From positions 45,879 through 109,878 of the forward strand of contig NMRA01000864.1 in NCBI GenBank assembly GCA_002633005.1: a DNA stretch of 64,000 nucleotides, read 5' to 3'. The position numbers and the translations under genes were made by a program. Below are positions 45,745 through 60,000 of this stretch, piece after piece; the stretch's first letter is position 1; every line of letters starts with the position of its first letter. This stretch comes from Phoronis australis. Taxonomy: Eukaryota; Phoronida; Phoronidae. The notes under the pieces are model-generated. The model was given only the letters and a program-made list of their open reading frames with translations. It made no database searches and was not told where the DNA came from.

Positions 45745-47718
45745 GCAAGGCTGATGTTTTATGTGATCGTTTCGTGTTTAGTACTCGACAAGACGACCCG
45801 GGGGCGGGGTAGGTGCATGGATATTTGCAAATCTGCTGAAAACTTGAGAATACCAAATTCTGACCGATGCCATGGCATAGCGTGTGGTATGCAGGATACA
45901 ACAGCCTGTTCTCAAGCATAAGGCAACCATTGTCACTCGCATATCAGCAGAAAATAACTTAAGATACTTACACAGTTACACACCCTCCCTACCCCTGAAT
46001 TTATGAGTGCCGCCGGGAGTCAACGCAGCTGGTTTGATCGCACGTTTTTATGCAAGGAACAGCTGACTAAAAGGTAAAGCAGTCGAAATATGCTAAATCG
46101 ATAACTCAACGAACTTCTGTAAAAACGATGTTGCAACATTTAAACTGGCCGTATCAACATGTGAATTTATTTTTGATTTTTTTTCAAGTGATGAGATGTT
46201 CACGCTGCAGAACATTCTTGGTCTGCATGCACCGTCCTGCTTAGATGTCAACTTTAGCATGGCTTTAAATTGCCAAACTTTCACTATCATTTACTTTAAC
46301 AGAATAAGAAGCAGAGGCATGTGAAACCTCGTTTTCAAACCTGGATGCGTAATCGGGCATGTTTCTTGATATGGGTGTGTCTCATGAATGGTCAAGGACC
46401 AGATGCCCTGCCAACAGTGTCCTCTCACTAGGAAATGAATAAAATGCGCTGCTCAAACCTTTGAAACAAGTTTGCATCGCAAACCCAAAAGAAGAAGAAA
46501 CATGTCTGATAACATTCTGGAAGGGTAAATCAATAAGTATCACGGCAACAAAACTTCCAATATTCTTAATTACAGGTAAACGTGTTTATGACCTCTGCAT
46601 GACCTTTATCTCTTCAACAGGATATTTTGATCGATTAAGATACATGTCATTCCGTTGTTAAGACTGTAACGTTGCAAAATTGAAAGTACGACAGTGACTC
46701 AGATACAACCTGTGGATATCATCAAATAATCAAAAACTGCAGAGATTGTGGTCGATATCAACTCGACCAAACACATGCACAACCTTATTAGCCAATCCAC
46801 AACCGAAGGCGCTCGTCACAACTCAGGTAGCACCATGGGTACAGTCACGTGATCAAAGTGTACAGCGGTGGGACAAAACATGGCCAGAACGGTCTAAAAC
46901 GCATTGCGTCAAGGATTCAGTTAACTATACATTCCCCTGCGCCTACGCTTGCGACAAACGTCAAAACCAAGGCATGCGCATGAATGGCTACACGCCGATT
47001 CCGTATGCTGAACATTGTCCGTTTACACGGTCACCCCCCCCCCCCCTTCCAGCATGTGCAGCAGTAGCAGAGCGCAGGCTTATACTAAACGCACTTTAAC
47101 GCAAATTAATTGAGATACTGACTTTTCCTAACAGTCATACATGGATGTAAAATATGTTTTGAAATTCTGGGCGACAACTAGCTAAGGACTGTTAGAGTGT
47201 TGTGATGTACAGTTAGATACTTAGCAACATTCCGGCGAAGACGCTAAAAAACACATCAAAATCAATACTTGCGCTTGTAAACCCCCCTGTATATATACTC
47301 CACCTCATCATGGTTACGGGGATGGCATTTTTCAGACTCCATTCCACTGCATTGGGTCCCACGAATTCCTGAACGAATATTCTACGTGCAATCAAGTACA
47401 CGGAATTGTCTTTCAAATGCAGAAACGACACAAGTGCCATTACGGAAATACTACTGATATAGCCATTCAACTACATGTATATGACAGGAGGCGCTGTTGT
47501 CCAGTGTTTATTTTCTCACCTCACTGGACAGGATGTTAATATCCGACACATTGTGCAACAAATTAACATCTGCTGTAACTCAATAACTGTCTATCAGCCA
47601 AATGCATTTCTATTCATCAACATAATCACTACATGAAAAATTGAAACCACACACATTTGTTTACATCACTGAAATCACAATACAATTCCTACAAAATGCC
47701 GGGAGAGAAGAAGCTGAA

Positions 47719-47883
47719 ACATCTACATGTACATCTACATGTACATCTACATGTACATCTACATGTACATCTACATGTACATCTACATGTACATCTACAT
47801 GTACATCTACATGTACATCTACATGTACATCTACATGTACATCTACATGTACATCTACATGTACATCTACATGTACATGTATG
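47719..47883. repeat. 12-bp satellite (ACATCTACATGT)n
   Basis: About 13 nearly perfect copies of ACATCTACATGT. It lies about 100 bp beyond the polyadenylation signal of gene 2. The ORFs across it are artefacts. Confidence 0.97.
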
Positions 47884-47984
47884 GTGGCATAGACTCAGTC
47901 ATTAAGTTTTGGCTTTTTACACCGCAAGTTTCCTTAAGACAAGCAGTCTCGAAACAATTGCCTGAACTCAGTGGGAAATTCAAG

Positions 47985-47990
47985 TTTATT
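47985..47990 (-). terminator. Polyadenylation signal AATAAA of gene 2
   Basis: AATAAA on the minus strand begins nine bases after the TGA of gene 2. It would give a very short 3' UTR. The 12-bp satellite starts about 100 bases further downstream. Confidence 0.55.
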
Positions 47991-47999
47991 TGCTGAACG

Positions 48000-48086
48000 T
48001 CATCCCAGGTTGGTAATGACGACATTGTCGATGGCGATGTCTGTGCGGAAATCATTAATGGACCCAAGAGTGCAGACAAACACAAT
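48000..48086 (-). CDS. Gene 2 last exon: MAM exon D with stop codon
   Basis: The exon encodes IVFVCTLGSINDFRTDIAID followed by NVVITNLG and a TGA stop. TDIAIDNVVI is the terminal MAM strand. There is no GT donor before the stop, and the stop falls where other D exons splice on to the next module. The acceptor is CTTTATGTTTCAG. The protein ends with the MAM fold. Confidence 0.88.
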   Translation of the reverse strand: MVFVCTLGSINDFRTDIAIDNVVITNLG

Positions 48087-51000
48087 CTGAAACATAAAGG
48101 ATGAAAATATACGTTGTTTGTTTCTGACACGCGTTAAACTATATGCGTGAAAAAGCTTAATGATTGTTTCTTAACAGCTGTTTGTTATAAAATTTGAATT
48201 CCGCTTCTTAGACAAGTGATGCTACGCCTTCACAAGGTACATTTACTCCAACAATTGAAAATAATAAGAAAACAATAAGACATTCACATTTACGCATCTT
48301 AATCCAATTCTGGCCGTAATTTTGCGGATTAGGCGGCCATGGTGTTCTTTAGAATTACGTAAATGTACTTTTCCTATTTAAAGCTGTAGTTCTGTATCTT
48401 ATATGTAAAAATATAAAAAAACAGGTCAAAAATAGATCAAGGGCAAGCTCTTCGAACCAGAAATGGTTTCCGTATTTCTTCCATCGAGGTGCGATCCCAT
48501 GGCATAACCCTCCTATCTTTTAAATCTAGCTCAGTCAATTTGACTCTCATTCCACGGAGAATTGCTCCAACAGTGAGTCCCTTATCACATAGTCCATTGG
48601 ATTACAGTCAGAACTGAGCGGAGGTCACTCATCCCTTTTGATAAGTTTTGGTGTGACCTCCTCTAGATTACCATGGGATGTCTTGCTCGGGTGAGAAATA
48701 GTCTCATCGTGTTGAAACACGCATTCGTTTCCTGAACAAAGTAGGCTGCAATCCGCGAAAAGATTTCCATGCAATAATTGCACGTAGCGTTGACTGTTAT
48801 GTTTGGCTAAATCAGTGTCGACAAATTATTTTTTCCTGACCAAGATGCTCCAATGGAAAATCTGTAAGTCTCATGAGAGAGTGGAGAAGGCTCGATTTCT
48901 CGTTTTTGTTTCCCTTAAACATTGATCACTTTCACTCCAGGGCAATCTTCATGTTTTTTCTAACCAAACAGAAATGTTGGGGAGATCGGATTTGGATACA
49001 GATATAAAAGTGAAAACACTTGACTTGAGACCGAGGCAGGCACTTTTGACTGACAGATGGCAGCACAGCATGAAGACGATGATATTGCATTTTCGCCTGG
49101 TTGTTTTGAAGTTCACAGTACTTGTATAATCTTCTTATTTCTCTGAGATACTTTGTAAACTACTTGATGTCAAGGTGGAAAATTTGAACGAACTTGGTTG
49201 GTCAAGTTAGCCCCCCAAATGTTCAAGATAATATACTCGTGAACGGTATAAACTAAAACAAAGACACATCTGAAATACAGTGAACATCGTACCGTATAAG
49301 TAGTTCCTAGAACATCGATGGAATCGTATCCCCATGGACATTGCGACTGAATGTTTGCAGTCGGGCAGTGCTGGCCCTTGTAAGATCTCAACAAGGAGGA
49401 GATGCCGAGATCTTTGTCACTCCTGTACACTTCCAGCGTACCTTCATTCTTTCCAAACATGTGGTAGTTATACTGCAGCCTGACGCTCCCTAAATAGTTA
49501 TCCATAGATGTATGTTACTCGTATAATTCAAAAGTGGTTGGGTAATTTATGCCTGCAAGACCTACAATGCGCGGGCATAGCTAGCGATCATACAGTGAAT
49601 TGTGGACCAGTGTCCTCAGCAAGCGAATGGATGCAGGATTCAGCGAATGTCTGCGTAGTGTTTGTGTTATGTACAACCTCGGGGACACGTCTGTGCATCT
49701 TACAAAATGTCTAAAGAACTAGAATTTATCGAAATAAAAATACATAAGTCCTTATGGCAACATGTTGTAAACAAGGTAGGACTTTTCTGAAATAAATTGG
49801 GCCACGTTGCCATCTGTTCCTAGTTAAACTTGACCTATATTATAGGCAAAACTATAGGAATTAAAGGGTTAGACAAAATGACCAATTTTTTAATATAAAA
49901 ATCAACATCAAATTTCAAAAATCAATGATACAATTACCTAAGACACCAGTTTTTTCTTTTCAAAAAGTCATAAAATCCAAATTATTTTATTGCTTCCCGT
50001 CTAACAATGGAGTTAAAAACATTTTTTAAAGATAGTAGAGGAATATCTGAAATTGCTGCAAGATTCGAATATGGCATTTCTGAGAAATTATGCTCCGAAA
50101 ATACCAACTTTAGAAATTTCCTAGAGTCTTACGTAAGCTCAAAGGATGAAAGAACGAGCATACTGTATCTTAGCAATATTTAATTTGGACCGAGTTCGTG
50201 ATGCCATCGGTTTTATCTTGTTTCAGATTAAGCCCAGACAAATTTTCAGGCTTACAGTAAAAATAAACTGCATGTTGTTTCAGACCGAGGCCCATTAAGG
50301 TTGCATATCAAGGCAGGTTTCCTTCAAGCGCAGGAGCAGTCACCACGGAAATACAATCAAGGCATTTCAAATCAACATATTTCCTTGCTCCATTGGCACA
50401 AACACACCGTGTAATGTAGTTTTTCATACCAAACCAAGGTTTACAGTACATATATCCTCTTTTGTCAGTGTTGCAAAAACAAAGGTTCAAGTCTCTCGAA
50501 AGTACCACTTGAGTCTGAGAGCAGAATGGAGAATATTGATCAAAAACTTGACCCACAATGTACATCTGCTGACGCCAAACGGATGTAGCGTTATCTGCCA
50601 CAGGTCACAAGAGTTCATCAACCAAGATCCAAAGTGCATACCCCTGAGGAGTGGCGAATTTGTGTGGAAAAGTATTCGTTGTGTCAGACGTGAAATCGAC
50701 TCCTCGTTTATAAAACCCATTGGTTATAATTATTAATAACAAATATTAATTAAGATGACAGCGTTCAGAAAATCAACCAAGCCGTTATGGTTGCTCAGCC
50801 TAAGATCGGCCTGGTATAGTTTGGCGAGGAATGAGTTCTAGGTGAACGACATATCCAAGTCAGTCAAATGAGCCGATATGTGTTGTTCAATCTTCAGCAA
50901 ATTCAATACTTGTCACTAAACTATCACTCAGAGGAGGCAGTGTGGTAGGTGTTCGCTTCGCTACTCGAGGTCATGTGTTTTTGTCCCACTGGGTCACACC

Positions 51001-54000
51001 GCTAAACACTTATCTCAGGATTCTAGCTCTTCAGCTCCGTTTTAACTATATATTACTAAAGCATAAAATTGGTTCCACTTGATCACTACAATGGACCCAC
51101 ACGCACGGCATCCGCATGTCCCGTGCAACCTGCATCGGAGCGCCTGCATTTATTTTTGTTTACGAACGTTTACTCAATACATTTAATATAATAAGCTAAT
51201 CACCCAGCAGAATATTTCAGTTTCAACAATAAGTCAGTCTTTTGTTAATTGTGACAAAACACGACTGATCAAATGTACATAGTTAACAAAAAGTGAATTA
51301 GGATAATGAAGATTAATTTATAAATATATGTCAACAATGCAAATTTTGATAAACCACTTTTTGCTGTAACAAAATTCCTCGTGGTGTTGAGTTAAATCAT
51401 AATATTGAACATTTTTCAGGGAGAAATTTATAGCTTTGCCTATAGCTTTGTAATCCAGCATTTCAAATTAGCCAGTGAGGTATTCCAGTTTCAACCCTAA
51501 AACTTGGCAAAACCTTTGGGGAGCATGTGCCCCCTGACTTTGCCACCAAACCACCTTTAAATCCCGTTAAAAGTTCCGCCCGATATTTTGGCAACTCTCC
51601 AAACATAACATATAATTAGGTTGAAATTCAACAACCCATATTTTTTTAAATTTTGCTTGAATTAAACATGATTATGTACATGTAAGGTTTTAGTCTCTTT
51701 AGATGTTTTCGGTCTTCAGTGTCTCGTTAGCCAACAACGGTTCAGCCGACACAACAGTAGCTAATGGTTCACCGACTAAAACGGCTGAAATAGTTTATGT
51801 ACTATCATCACTAAGGCAAAAAAGACTGGTTTCAATACATCAATCTGTTTAACGACAAGAACACAGCTACTAGCATGCACTATAAACGTTTTGGTGGCTA
51901 TGATTAATAACAATCGACAGTATAAACAAAGAGTGAAGCTCTGAGTACGTCATGTTACAACTGCAGTGTGACGTTAGCAGCTGTAGAATGTTCGTTAATG
52001 TGCTTGGTCAAGGTACACCGTTCTGCCGTCGGAGATGGGCCTTGTGGGATTGGGAGCCACCCTTCAATATCAAAAGAAATTTTTGGACCTGATAAACAAT
52101 CCTCCAATTTGAGTGCAAGTGCCACAAAACCAGGAAAGAGGTCATTAAAATGATCAGTTATCCCCCGTAACAAAACAATTAATGTAATCTGAAAGACGCT
52201 ACAGTATGTCTCAGTAAATTGCGAATATATAAATGAACTACTTTTTTACGAACAACGCCAGGTTTCTGGTGTCTCGGAAAACTTCCAAGGACCAGTCACC
52301 ATTGCAATCTCGCGAAAGCCACGTTTTGCGAGTTTTTTATGTAAATTAATAAGGTAAAATGTCATTGTTACCTAATCAACCAAGGCACAACTTTTAATAT
52401 TTGTTTATTTCACTATCAAATAATGTTTGCGAAATATTGGAATTAACTAGCGTTTTTCATATTTTCCTACGTGTTTGTATCAGCTGTCACTTTGTGGCGC
52501 TAGGTGGAAATTGAAATATCCAGGGTTTAATACGACACAACAGCTTCAACGCCTCCAACTTTAAAAGTACGTTGCGTCTCTAGAGAGCACACATAACCTA
52601 CCAGTCATCAGAGCCGACTCCAAAGCTCCGGTGCTTGACGGACGGTTAGGGTAAGAGCCATCACAGTAGATGTAAGACGTACCTTGCGCAGGCGCAGAGG
52701 GACCGGTGTAGGGAGAATCGCTGCCACCTTTCTGTCAAATACACATAACGAACACCATATTGTCTGCACAGCCGGCTGATGATACTTTTATTTAGCGAAC
52801 AGTGAACAACTTTACCCATTCCACACAATGCAATTTTGCGAGCATGCCATCTAAGAATTTCGGTATCTTAAAACGAGATACCCTGAAGAGTGTCGCCATC
52901 TATAGACGGAAAATGATGCCACAGACGTTCATTTGAACTATGAAGAAGTTCGAGACGTTGCAGCGACACAGAATGAAAAACACTAGGCACCAGTCTAAAT
53001 CGTTACGGTTTTCATCAACTTTCGTGCGACTTTGTCCTGTACATAATGAACAGTAGCAAATAATTTTCTACGCAAAAGAGCGGAATGAACCATTCAGTCG
53101 ATGTCGTCAAACAATGCCCAGCCACTGTTATTGGACATGGTTGCGTTGAAAACTTTCCGTCCATACCACATAAATTTTCCGAGTTCGAAAACTTAAAAAT
53201 AACCACTCTGTCATTGGTAAATATTTCAATTCCGTCACGGTTGTGTTTGACATAAAATTACACTTAGTCACGAATACTTGAAATCCATTCAACCAGTCTT
53301 GAAAATAGGTAACCGGTAAGTCTAGCACTGAATATTATTTGGCCCAAAATGACTTAAAGGAGAATGCCACCCGATTTCATTAGTCTTTTTTGCCGTCATA
53401 ATCGGTCTATATCCACATCGCCTCGCATACGGTCGACCTTACCAAGCCAAGAGGTGTCGCGTTAACCTGTGTGGAAGGTGAGAAACGACGCAGTGACGTC
53501 AGTGGTTCATATGCAAAGTGAATGCCACTATATTGCAGGGCATCGTTCCCGCTTGTGCGAACTAAGCAGATGCGAGGAAAGCAGGTATGTCGTTTTTTTA
53601 CTTCCTCGAGAGCCCGAAATGCATAGGAAGAGGCTCATGGTAGTGAAGAATGAAATGTACGCTGTAAATAGCAAGTATGAGGCCGTGAAACATCTCCGTT
53701 TCTGTGGCCTGCAGACGTCGACAGTGCCTGACGAATGCCGGCTTACAAAATAACTCCGTAAGTTCTGTTGTCAGAGCTTGTTCACGGCACCTCTCTAGTA
53801 TTTCTTTTTCACTGTATTCCTGTTCGAATTGTAAAACTTAATGATCCGCCTGCGAATGCGGGACTGATGAGCTCTAGCTCATCCTAAGTCGGGATTGCGA
53901 GTTGTCATGTTGGCGTTTATTACTGAAAGTTAATATTCAAAATAAATTATTCCCACCTTAACCAAAACTTACAAAAAAATGAAACAAAGTCTGTCTAATT

Positions 54001-57000
54001 AGATGCAACTTGTAATGCCTTTGGAGTGTTCGTGAGTGTTAATGATTTGAGAAGCCAGCAATGAATAAATCATTGCGTTACCTGCTTTAGGTGCCATCAA
54101 ACTAATTGACGAGACACCGAGGCCGTGTGAACTCATGCTAATTTAGTGGTTGCTTGCAGAAACTGTTGTGAAACAAATCCAGTTCCATCCCACGGCCGGG
54201 AAAACGAGTCAATCCGACCGGCCGCGTCGGGCCTGAGCGGGCTTCGAGCCTTTGCCAGGATAACAAGCGTTTTTCGTTTAGAACTTAAAAAATCACAAGC
54301 CTAAACAACACAGATGTAGGTTCTCCAGTCTTTATCTCACGGAAAATACTTTGAAATTATCTTTGAACAGACCCAAAACTCCTGCTACGTCCCTTATTGG
54401 CCTGGCAAAATTTGTAGGCTACGGTGTGTCCAAATAACAATAAATCCGTAAGAGCGAAATAAAACAACACGTTTTTAGAAGAACTCGGTGTATTTTTAAG
54501 GGTTTTGCGTCGAAGTTTGATGATTTATTGGTGTTAAACAATGACTTCAAGCGATAAGCTGACACCAGTAACCCGTGTTGTGAACTGCTAACAGATGGCA
54601 TGTGAAACCGATGACGTCATTGGATAATTTCAACACCTCCGCCTGCCGTCAGGTGTCGGGTAACGCAACCGTGCGTGTCGTTATGGAGTAGAACTACTCG
54701 ATCTATATTGATACAAATTAGGTTGTTTTTTGGGTGGCATGCTCCTTTAAGGTCATAAAGATCCAAGTCACAGGTTTGTCTCCTGTTCACAGTCAGAGCT
54801 GCGCCTGTGTTAACGCATCACAATTTCAATAACGATTTGCCAATTCTGTAATTAGTTACCGCCAAAATCCAATCGAAGGAGTCGACGGTTTCATTCAACT
54901 GATAAAAAATCCCCAGAGGATTATCTGTACATAGTTCAAAGTCAGTGGTTACTGGATTTGAATCACCGAAATCTGCAAGGAAACGAGCATATGTTACAAG
55001 AAAGACACAACCAAAAGGCGTAATCATAAACAATATTGCATTTCCCAAAAACAAACACGTGGTCTGGATCTACTCGGTGGATTAAAATGTAGCTGCTATT
55101 AAACGAAGATGTCTTTGAATTTAAAAATTCAAATTTCTATTCTGCTTAAGCTGGAGTGGAGTCTAAAAGAAGATAACGATTTTTTAGCAAATGAAGCATT
55201 TGCACTTTAAAAATGATTTTTTTTGTTTGAAAAGTGGATTAGGAGACCTAAATACAAAGTCCATTTCACGGAAGTAGGTCATGGGACCACGTTTATTAGC
55301 TTACCTTTGTATTTTCAAGCAAAGTGAATTATATCACATCTCTATTAAACGAGGATCAACACTATAATTTACCTATTTGATCACAAGTTGAACCCTTCAG
55401 ATTTCTTGGACATGCGCAGTGGCAAAAGCCGTTAGTGGTGGTATAGTTTCGATATTGGACGTGTTGACAAGGTCTCTGGTCACACGGATCTAACGACAAA
55501 CTAATATATGTTAGATGCAATTAGTAATTAATTGCTATCTGTCGCAGATATATTTGATGAAGAACAAACGTCTTACAAGAATACAATCAACCCGTAAGTG
55601 TTATATACAGTACGTTTGAACATGACCAACACTTTATTTACTAAACAGTATCCGGGCAATGACACAGCAGGATACCGTTCGCATGTGTCCGCTTTAATAC
55701 ACATATTCAATAGAGTAGATGTGACGAGAGTGTGACGTAATCATAAAGGTGACACAAAATGAAAACGATGAATACATGCATATTGCATTACTGCAGACAA
55801 TGCTTGAAACATGGAACAATTTAGAACTACGTAAAAACCAGTCACATATCCAATCCCATAGGTCAAGGGTGCTTAGACATTTGAGCAAAGAGTGAGAAAA
55901 TGCGTGAAATTAAAATTTGCAGCATATCCCAAGATGATAAGCGTATACTATGCGGGCCTTCCACACCTGGGATGCAAGCTTGTCCTTTGATAACAAGATT
56001 GTCTATGGCTATGTCACTCCGGTAGCCAGCGCCTCTGGTGCCAACAAAGTAAAGCTAAAAGAAAACGTGATATACATTTGAAATAGTACTAATCAAATAT
56101 TATGTCTGTTACGTATTGTGGATATGTGGAACTACAAAAACGAAGTGAGTTACTGGGTACATGTAGGACAAAATCTTAGAGGTTTTCTTACGGTAGTTCA
56201 AACCTAAGAGCGGAAGTTGACTTGCTCACCTTTCCAAAGAAAATATCCGTGTACCCACAAAAACAGCAGAGCCTCGTTTTGGACGTGTTTAAATGGGAAC
56301 CAGAGGAGGCCAGGACTGCGTAGCTGTTACAAACGCATCATTTGAAACAGCTATAAATCTAACCCAAAATTGATATTTTTAAGCCAAAATGCAACCTTTG
56401 AGCGAAAATTTTGACCAAGTTCAAAACAAGCACTACGTCGACTGCTCTGATAAAAATGTTACTAACGTTGAAGCAGTTCTTTATAGAAAGTTCTCAAGGT
56501 AAAATCGACACAGTGCTTCTAAGTTCTTATTGCAGAATAAAAACATTTGAGTCTACACTTAGTAAAAAGCTCGGTGTTACTTTATTGGTTCCTTTTGGCA
56601 CAGTGACCACCTCTGTTGTCCAGTCCTTTTTGTTGGCGAGGTTTTCCTCTCTCCTCAACAGTACAGTGCTATCCGCGAGGACAGTAAACGAACCCATTGT
56701 GCTGCCTATCATACTGAGGGAGAAGCGAAGGCACATGTCGAAGAACACTGAAAGTGCATACACGGAAACAGTCGGTGAGCCAATCCCACATAAACAAATG
56801 GGTGAACGCATGATGTCAATCGGCACCATTATCCTTCACCATTTGCTATACGCAGGCACAAAGTTTTATGTTCACATGCAACTCACATTACTGTATTATC
56901 GGTGACCACCCTGTGAATGATAGAGCATCTACTATGTACACGTGTCTAATACGTGTTAGATTCAGTCATATTCCGCCAATTGGCGTGGCAATTGGAAGCA

Positions 57001-60000
57001 ACTTTTTGACAAGTGCCAAAGGCAAGCTACTTACACACAAAAACAAAGACGTTTTAACAGTACCTGCCAATTGAAAAGGCAATGCAACACGCATCTTGCA
57101 AAATGTTTTAACAACAAAGTCTTTGCCGCCTAGATTGTACATATACAAGGGTTTTTCGGTGTATTCGATTTTAAAGTAATGCTATTTGCCTTGTGTCTCA
57201 TCAAATATATAAGTAATTCAATAAAACTTTTCTAGATATTCTCAAAACATACAGACATTTGACGTTCCAATTGCAGGATATTTGGTAGAGTGGAAATACC
57301 TGCAAATGGCTCCGTCGTCTCCAGAACCGCCGAGTCTCGACCCGTGGCAGGTGTGGAGGATTCAAAGTATAGAAAAGAATCACCACTGGACGGATAATCA
57401 GGACCAGTGTTTGGAGTTGGCGTGGGCGACTGAAAAACAAAAAAAAAAAAACGATTGGCCTTGAGAAGCTTAATGTATAGCACGCGTCTACAATAAAATC
57501 GCCATGTTACAACTGATCTACCGGCGCAAAGTGTTGAACAATTTGACGCGTAGAAGCAACTTGACATCATTTTCTTAAGCTTAGAGGGAACCATAGACTG
57601 ATGGTCCCGGCACAAGCCACAGCTCAGAGGAACAAACGCAAATAAGCAGGAAACTAATGGCAGTCACGCAGGTTTCTTGTAAATCAACACGAGGATCTCA
57701 TTTCTGCGTAACGTGTGGCATCTTTTAATTATAATTAGACGCCGATGCATTTCCCGTCTGTTCCGACGCTGCACAGATTACACAAAACGCACGCTACAAA
57801 GTAAGGTTAAATTATCTAATGTCTATATTTTATTGCTGGTGAAACGTTAACGTGGGAAGGTATGCTTGACAAAACGTTTCTGGTGTGTAGTATTGTCTGG
57901 TGTGTAGTATTGTCTGGTGTGTGGTATTGTCTGGTGTGTAGTATTGTCTGGTGTGTAGTATTGTCTGGTGTGTAGTATTGTCTGGTATGTAGTATTGTCT
58001 GGTGTGTAGTATTGTCTGGTATGAAGTATTGTATGGTGTGTAGTATTGTCTGGGCATGAAAACTGATGCAGAATTAGGAGCCATGTAACTGACTTGGTGA
58101 CCACATCAGAAACCAATTCATTTGAATGGGGGCAAGGGGGTTATGACCCCCCCTAAAACTTTTCCTAGATTCCATTTAACAGTACGGTGGTGCGAATGTC
58201 TGACGGGCAAAATCCTAGCTAAATGTAACACTCAGCCCTGTCTCCCGTATCTTAAAATCATGGATCCGCCCATGTACATGTATTTTATACTCTCGAACAC
58301 AACTTAAACTAGAAATGACAGAAGTGAAAGGTATCGATAGTAACGAAATGACAAGACTACCTAAAAATACCAAACCCATTTTTGGCCTTTCAAAATACAT
58401 TGAGACGACTTAGATATCCAAGTCTATTAATCCAAATGATGGTGTCTAACAAACCAACAACCCCCAATAGTTTGGCGAGTACATTTTGAAACGAACAAGG
58501 TTCAATTACCCACTTAGCGAATTAAACGACAGCTGTGGGGTAAAACCTCACACCAAGAAGCACAATATCCAATTTCTGACACATCGTTCCAGATTAGCGC
58601 CAATGACGCATTAGCAGACAATTGGTTGAAATCATTAGAGCTGAGTTGAGTATTCTTTTCGAAAAATACCGGGTGTCATAGGTTTGGCTGGAAGTGAAGA
58701 CAAATGAAAACACGGATGTACTGTGAAGATGACTTCGACAAATGTTATTATCTCCTTGAAAGCTTCTGTATAGTTCCTACACTAAAGTACTTACAGTGAG
58801 TGTGGAAACACGTAAACAGTGATTCAACATAAACAATTTTTCTTATCAGGAACATTTTTCTACTTAGAGGGACCCTATCTTCATTCGGTGTATGCATCGT
58901 GTCAATAATTAGATTACTCACGCAAGACAGAAATACCCAGTCCCTCTCGTCATTAGTCGACTGGGCAAGGAAATCGCCACACAAGTCGCCTTCGAAGTCG
59001 CAAGAGAAACCCATACCTACACAAAACACAACGACTTCATCAAAATCAAAAACTGTAAAACGAAAACAATGAGTTAAAAAATCAAGGATATTCAGTAGAT
59101 TATAATGTCAGCTACTTTTAGGATTGAAAAAATGACTTTTTGAAGGCCACAGCGAAGGTGCACGAGAGGCATAAGTGAACAAAAAACTTTATGACACCCT
59201 TACTGGAAGAAAACCCTTTGATATCTGCAAAAGCAGTTCAGCATTGCAAGTTCCTGGGCCATGACAACAAAACATGAAGTTAGTAAGTCTCCATAAATTT
59301 CGACAAATTCTATTGAATGCAGACACAAGGGCAAGCAGGTTTTCTAGTGTTGGTTACGTCAATTCCTCCATATTGAGACCGGCAAAAGCTTCAAACAATA
59401 ACACAAAATATCTTCATGACATGACCAGGAGCAGAATAGAAAGCAAAAATAATGCTATAAAACCACCGATTTCGTACTTACACGAAAACAGAGTACGCAC
59501 GACTGCCATGTACAAATGTAGTAGCGGCGAAGCACGTGATCACAGAGGCTTACTTAGCGAAATCCTTTTGTCGACGAAACGCTATACTGATTTTGCAATG
59601 TTAATAGATATGAGCAACAAATTTAACATCCTTTTCTCAAAATAATATATTTTTATATATTTTGCTGTGACACTCGTGAACCCCCAAACGTTTAAGGAAA
59701 ACGTCCATACATAATTTTTAGCAGAGAAGAGTGACAATAGCTTAAGCGAAGTTAGTGTCCATTAGAAATGTGGGGAAAGAAAACCCCCACAGTCCACGAG
59801 ATCGATTTTGTGAAATGAAAAACTACAGGCAATGCCATTCAGGTCAGTGATTGCACTTGTATAGTCAGGGCTCAGCTTGCGCGTGGGGCTAAGGACACGG
59901 TCTTCCACTGCTGATACATGCACATGTTGATGGTTTGCAATGAAGGTAAGTATTCACAGACAATATCCAGAGTCACCACTGTCTCCACTCGACTGGTCGC

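Larger units (their letters stand above)
40183..47984. other. Intergenic region between gene 1 start and gene 2 end
   Basis: It should hold the gene 1 promoter, but no TATA box or clear core element was identified. Otherwise it contains the SINE-like piece, a gag-like remnant, C-rich repeats, a long C run near 47034 and the 12-bp satellite. No convincing gene. Confidence 0.6.

Noticed and set aside
47641-47905. Overlapping plus-strand ORFs of Thr-Ser-Cys, His-Val-Leu or Met-Tyr-Ile repeats
   Set aside because: Artefacts of the 12-bp satellite, which lacks stops in three frames.
56411-56905. 164-codon plus-strand ORF, the longest in the window
   Set aside because: It lies antisense over gene 2 MAM exon C, which has clear domain and splice evidence on the other strand.
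57830-58116. Minus-strand ORFs with Thr-Gln-Tyr repeats
   Set aside because: Artefacts of the 17-bp minisatellite.
59274-59645. 123-codon plus-strand ORF
   Set aside because: No domain, signal or codon pattern. It lies within an intron of gene 2 on the opposite strand.
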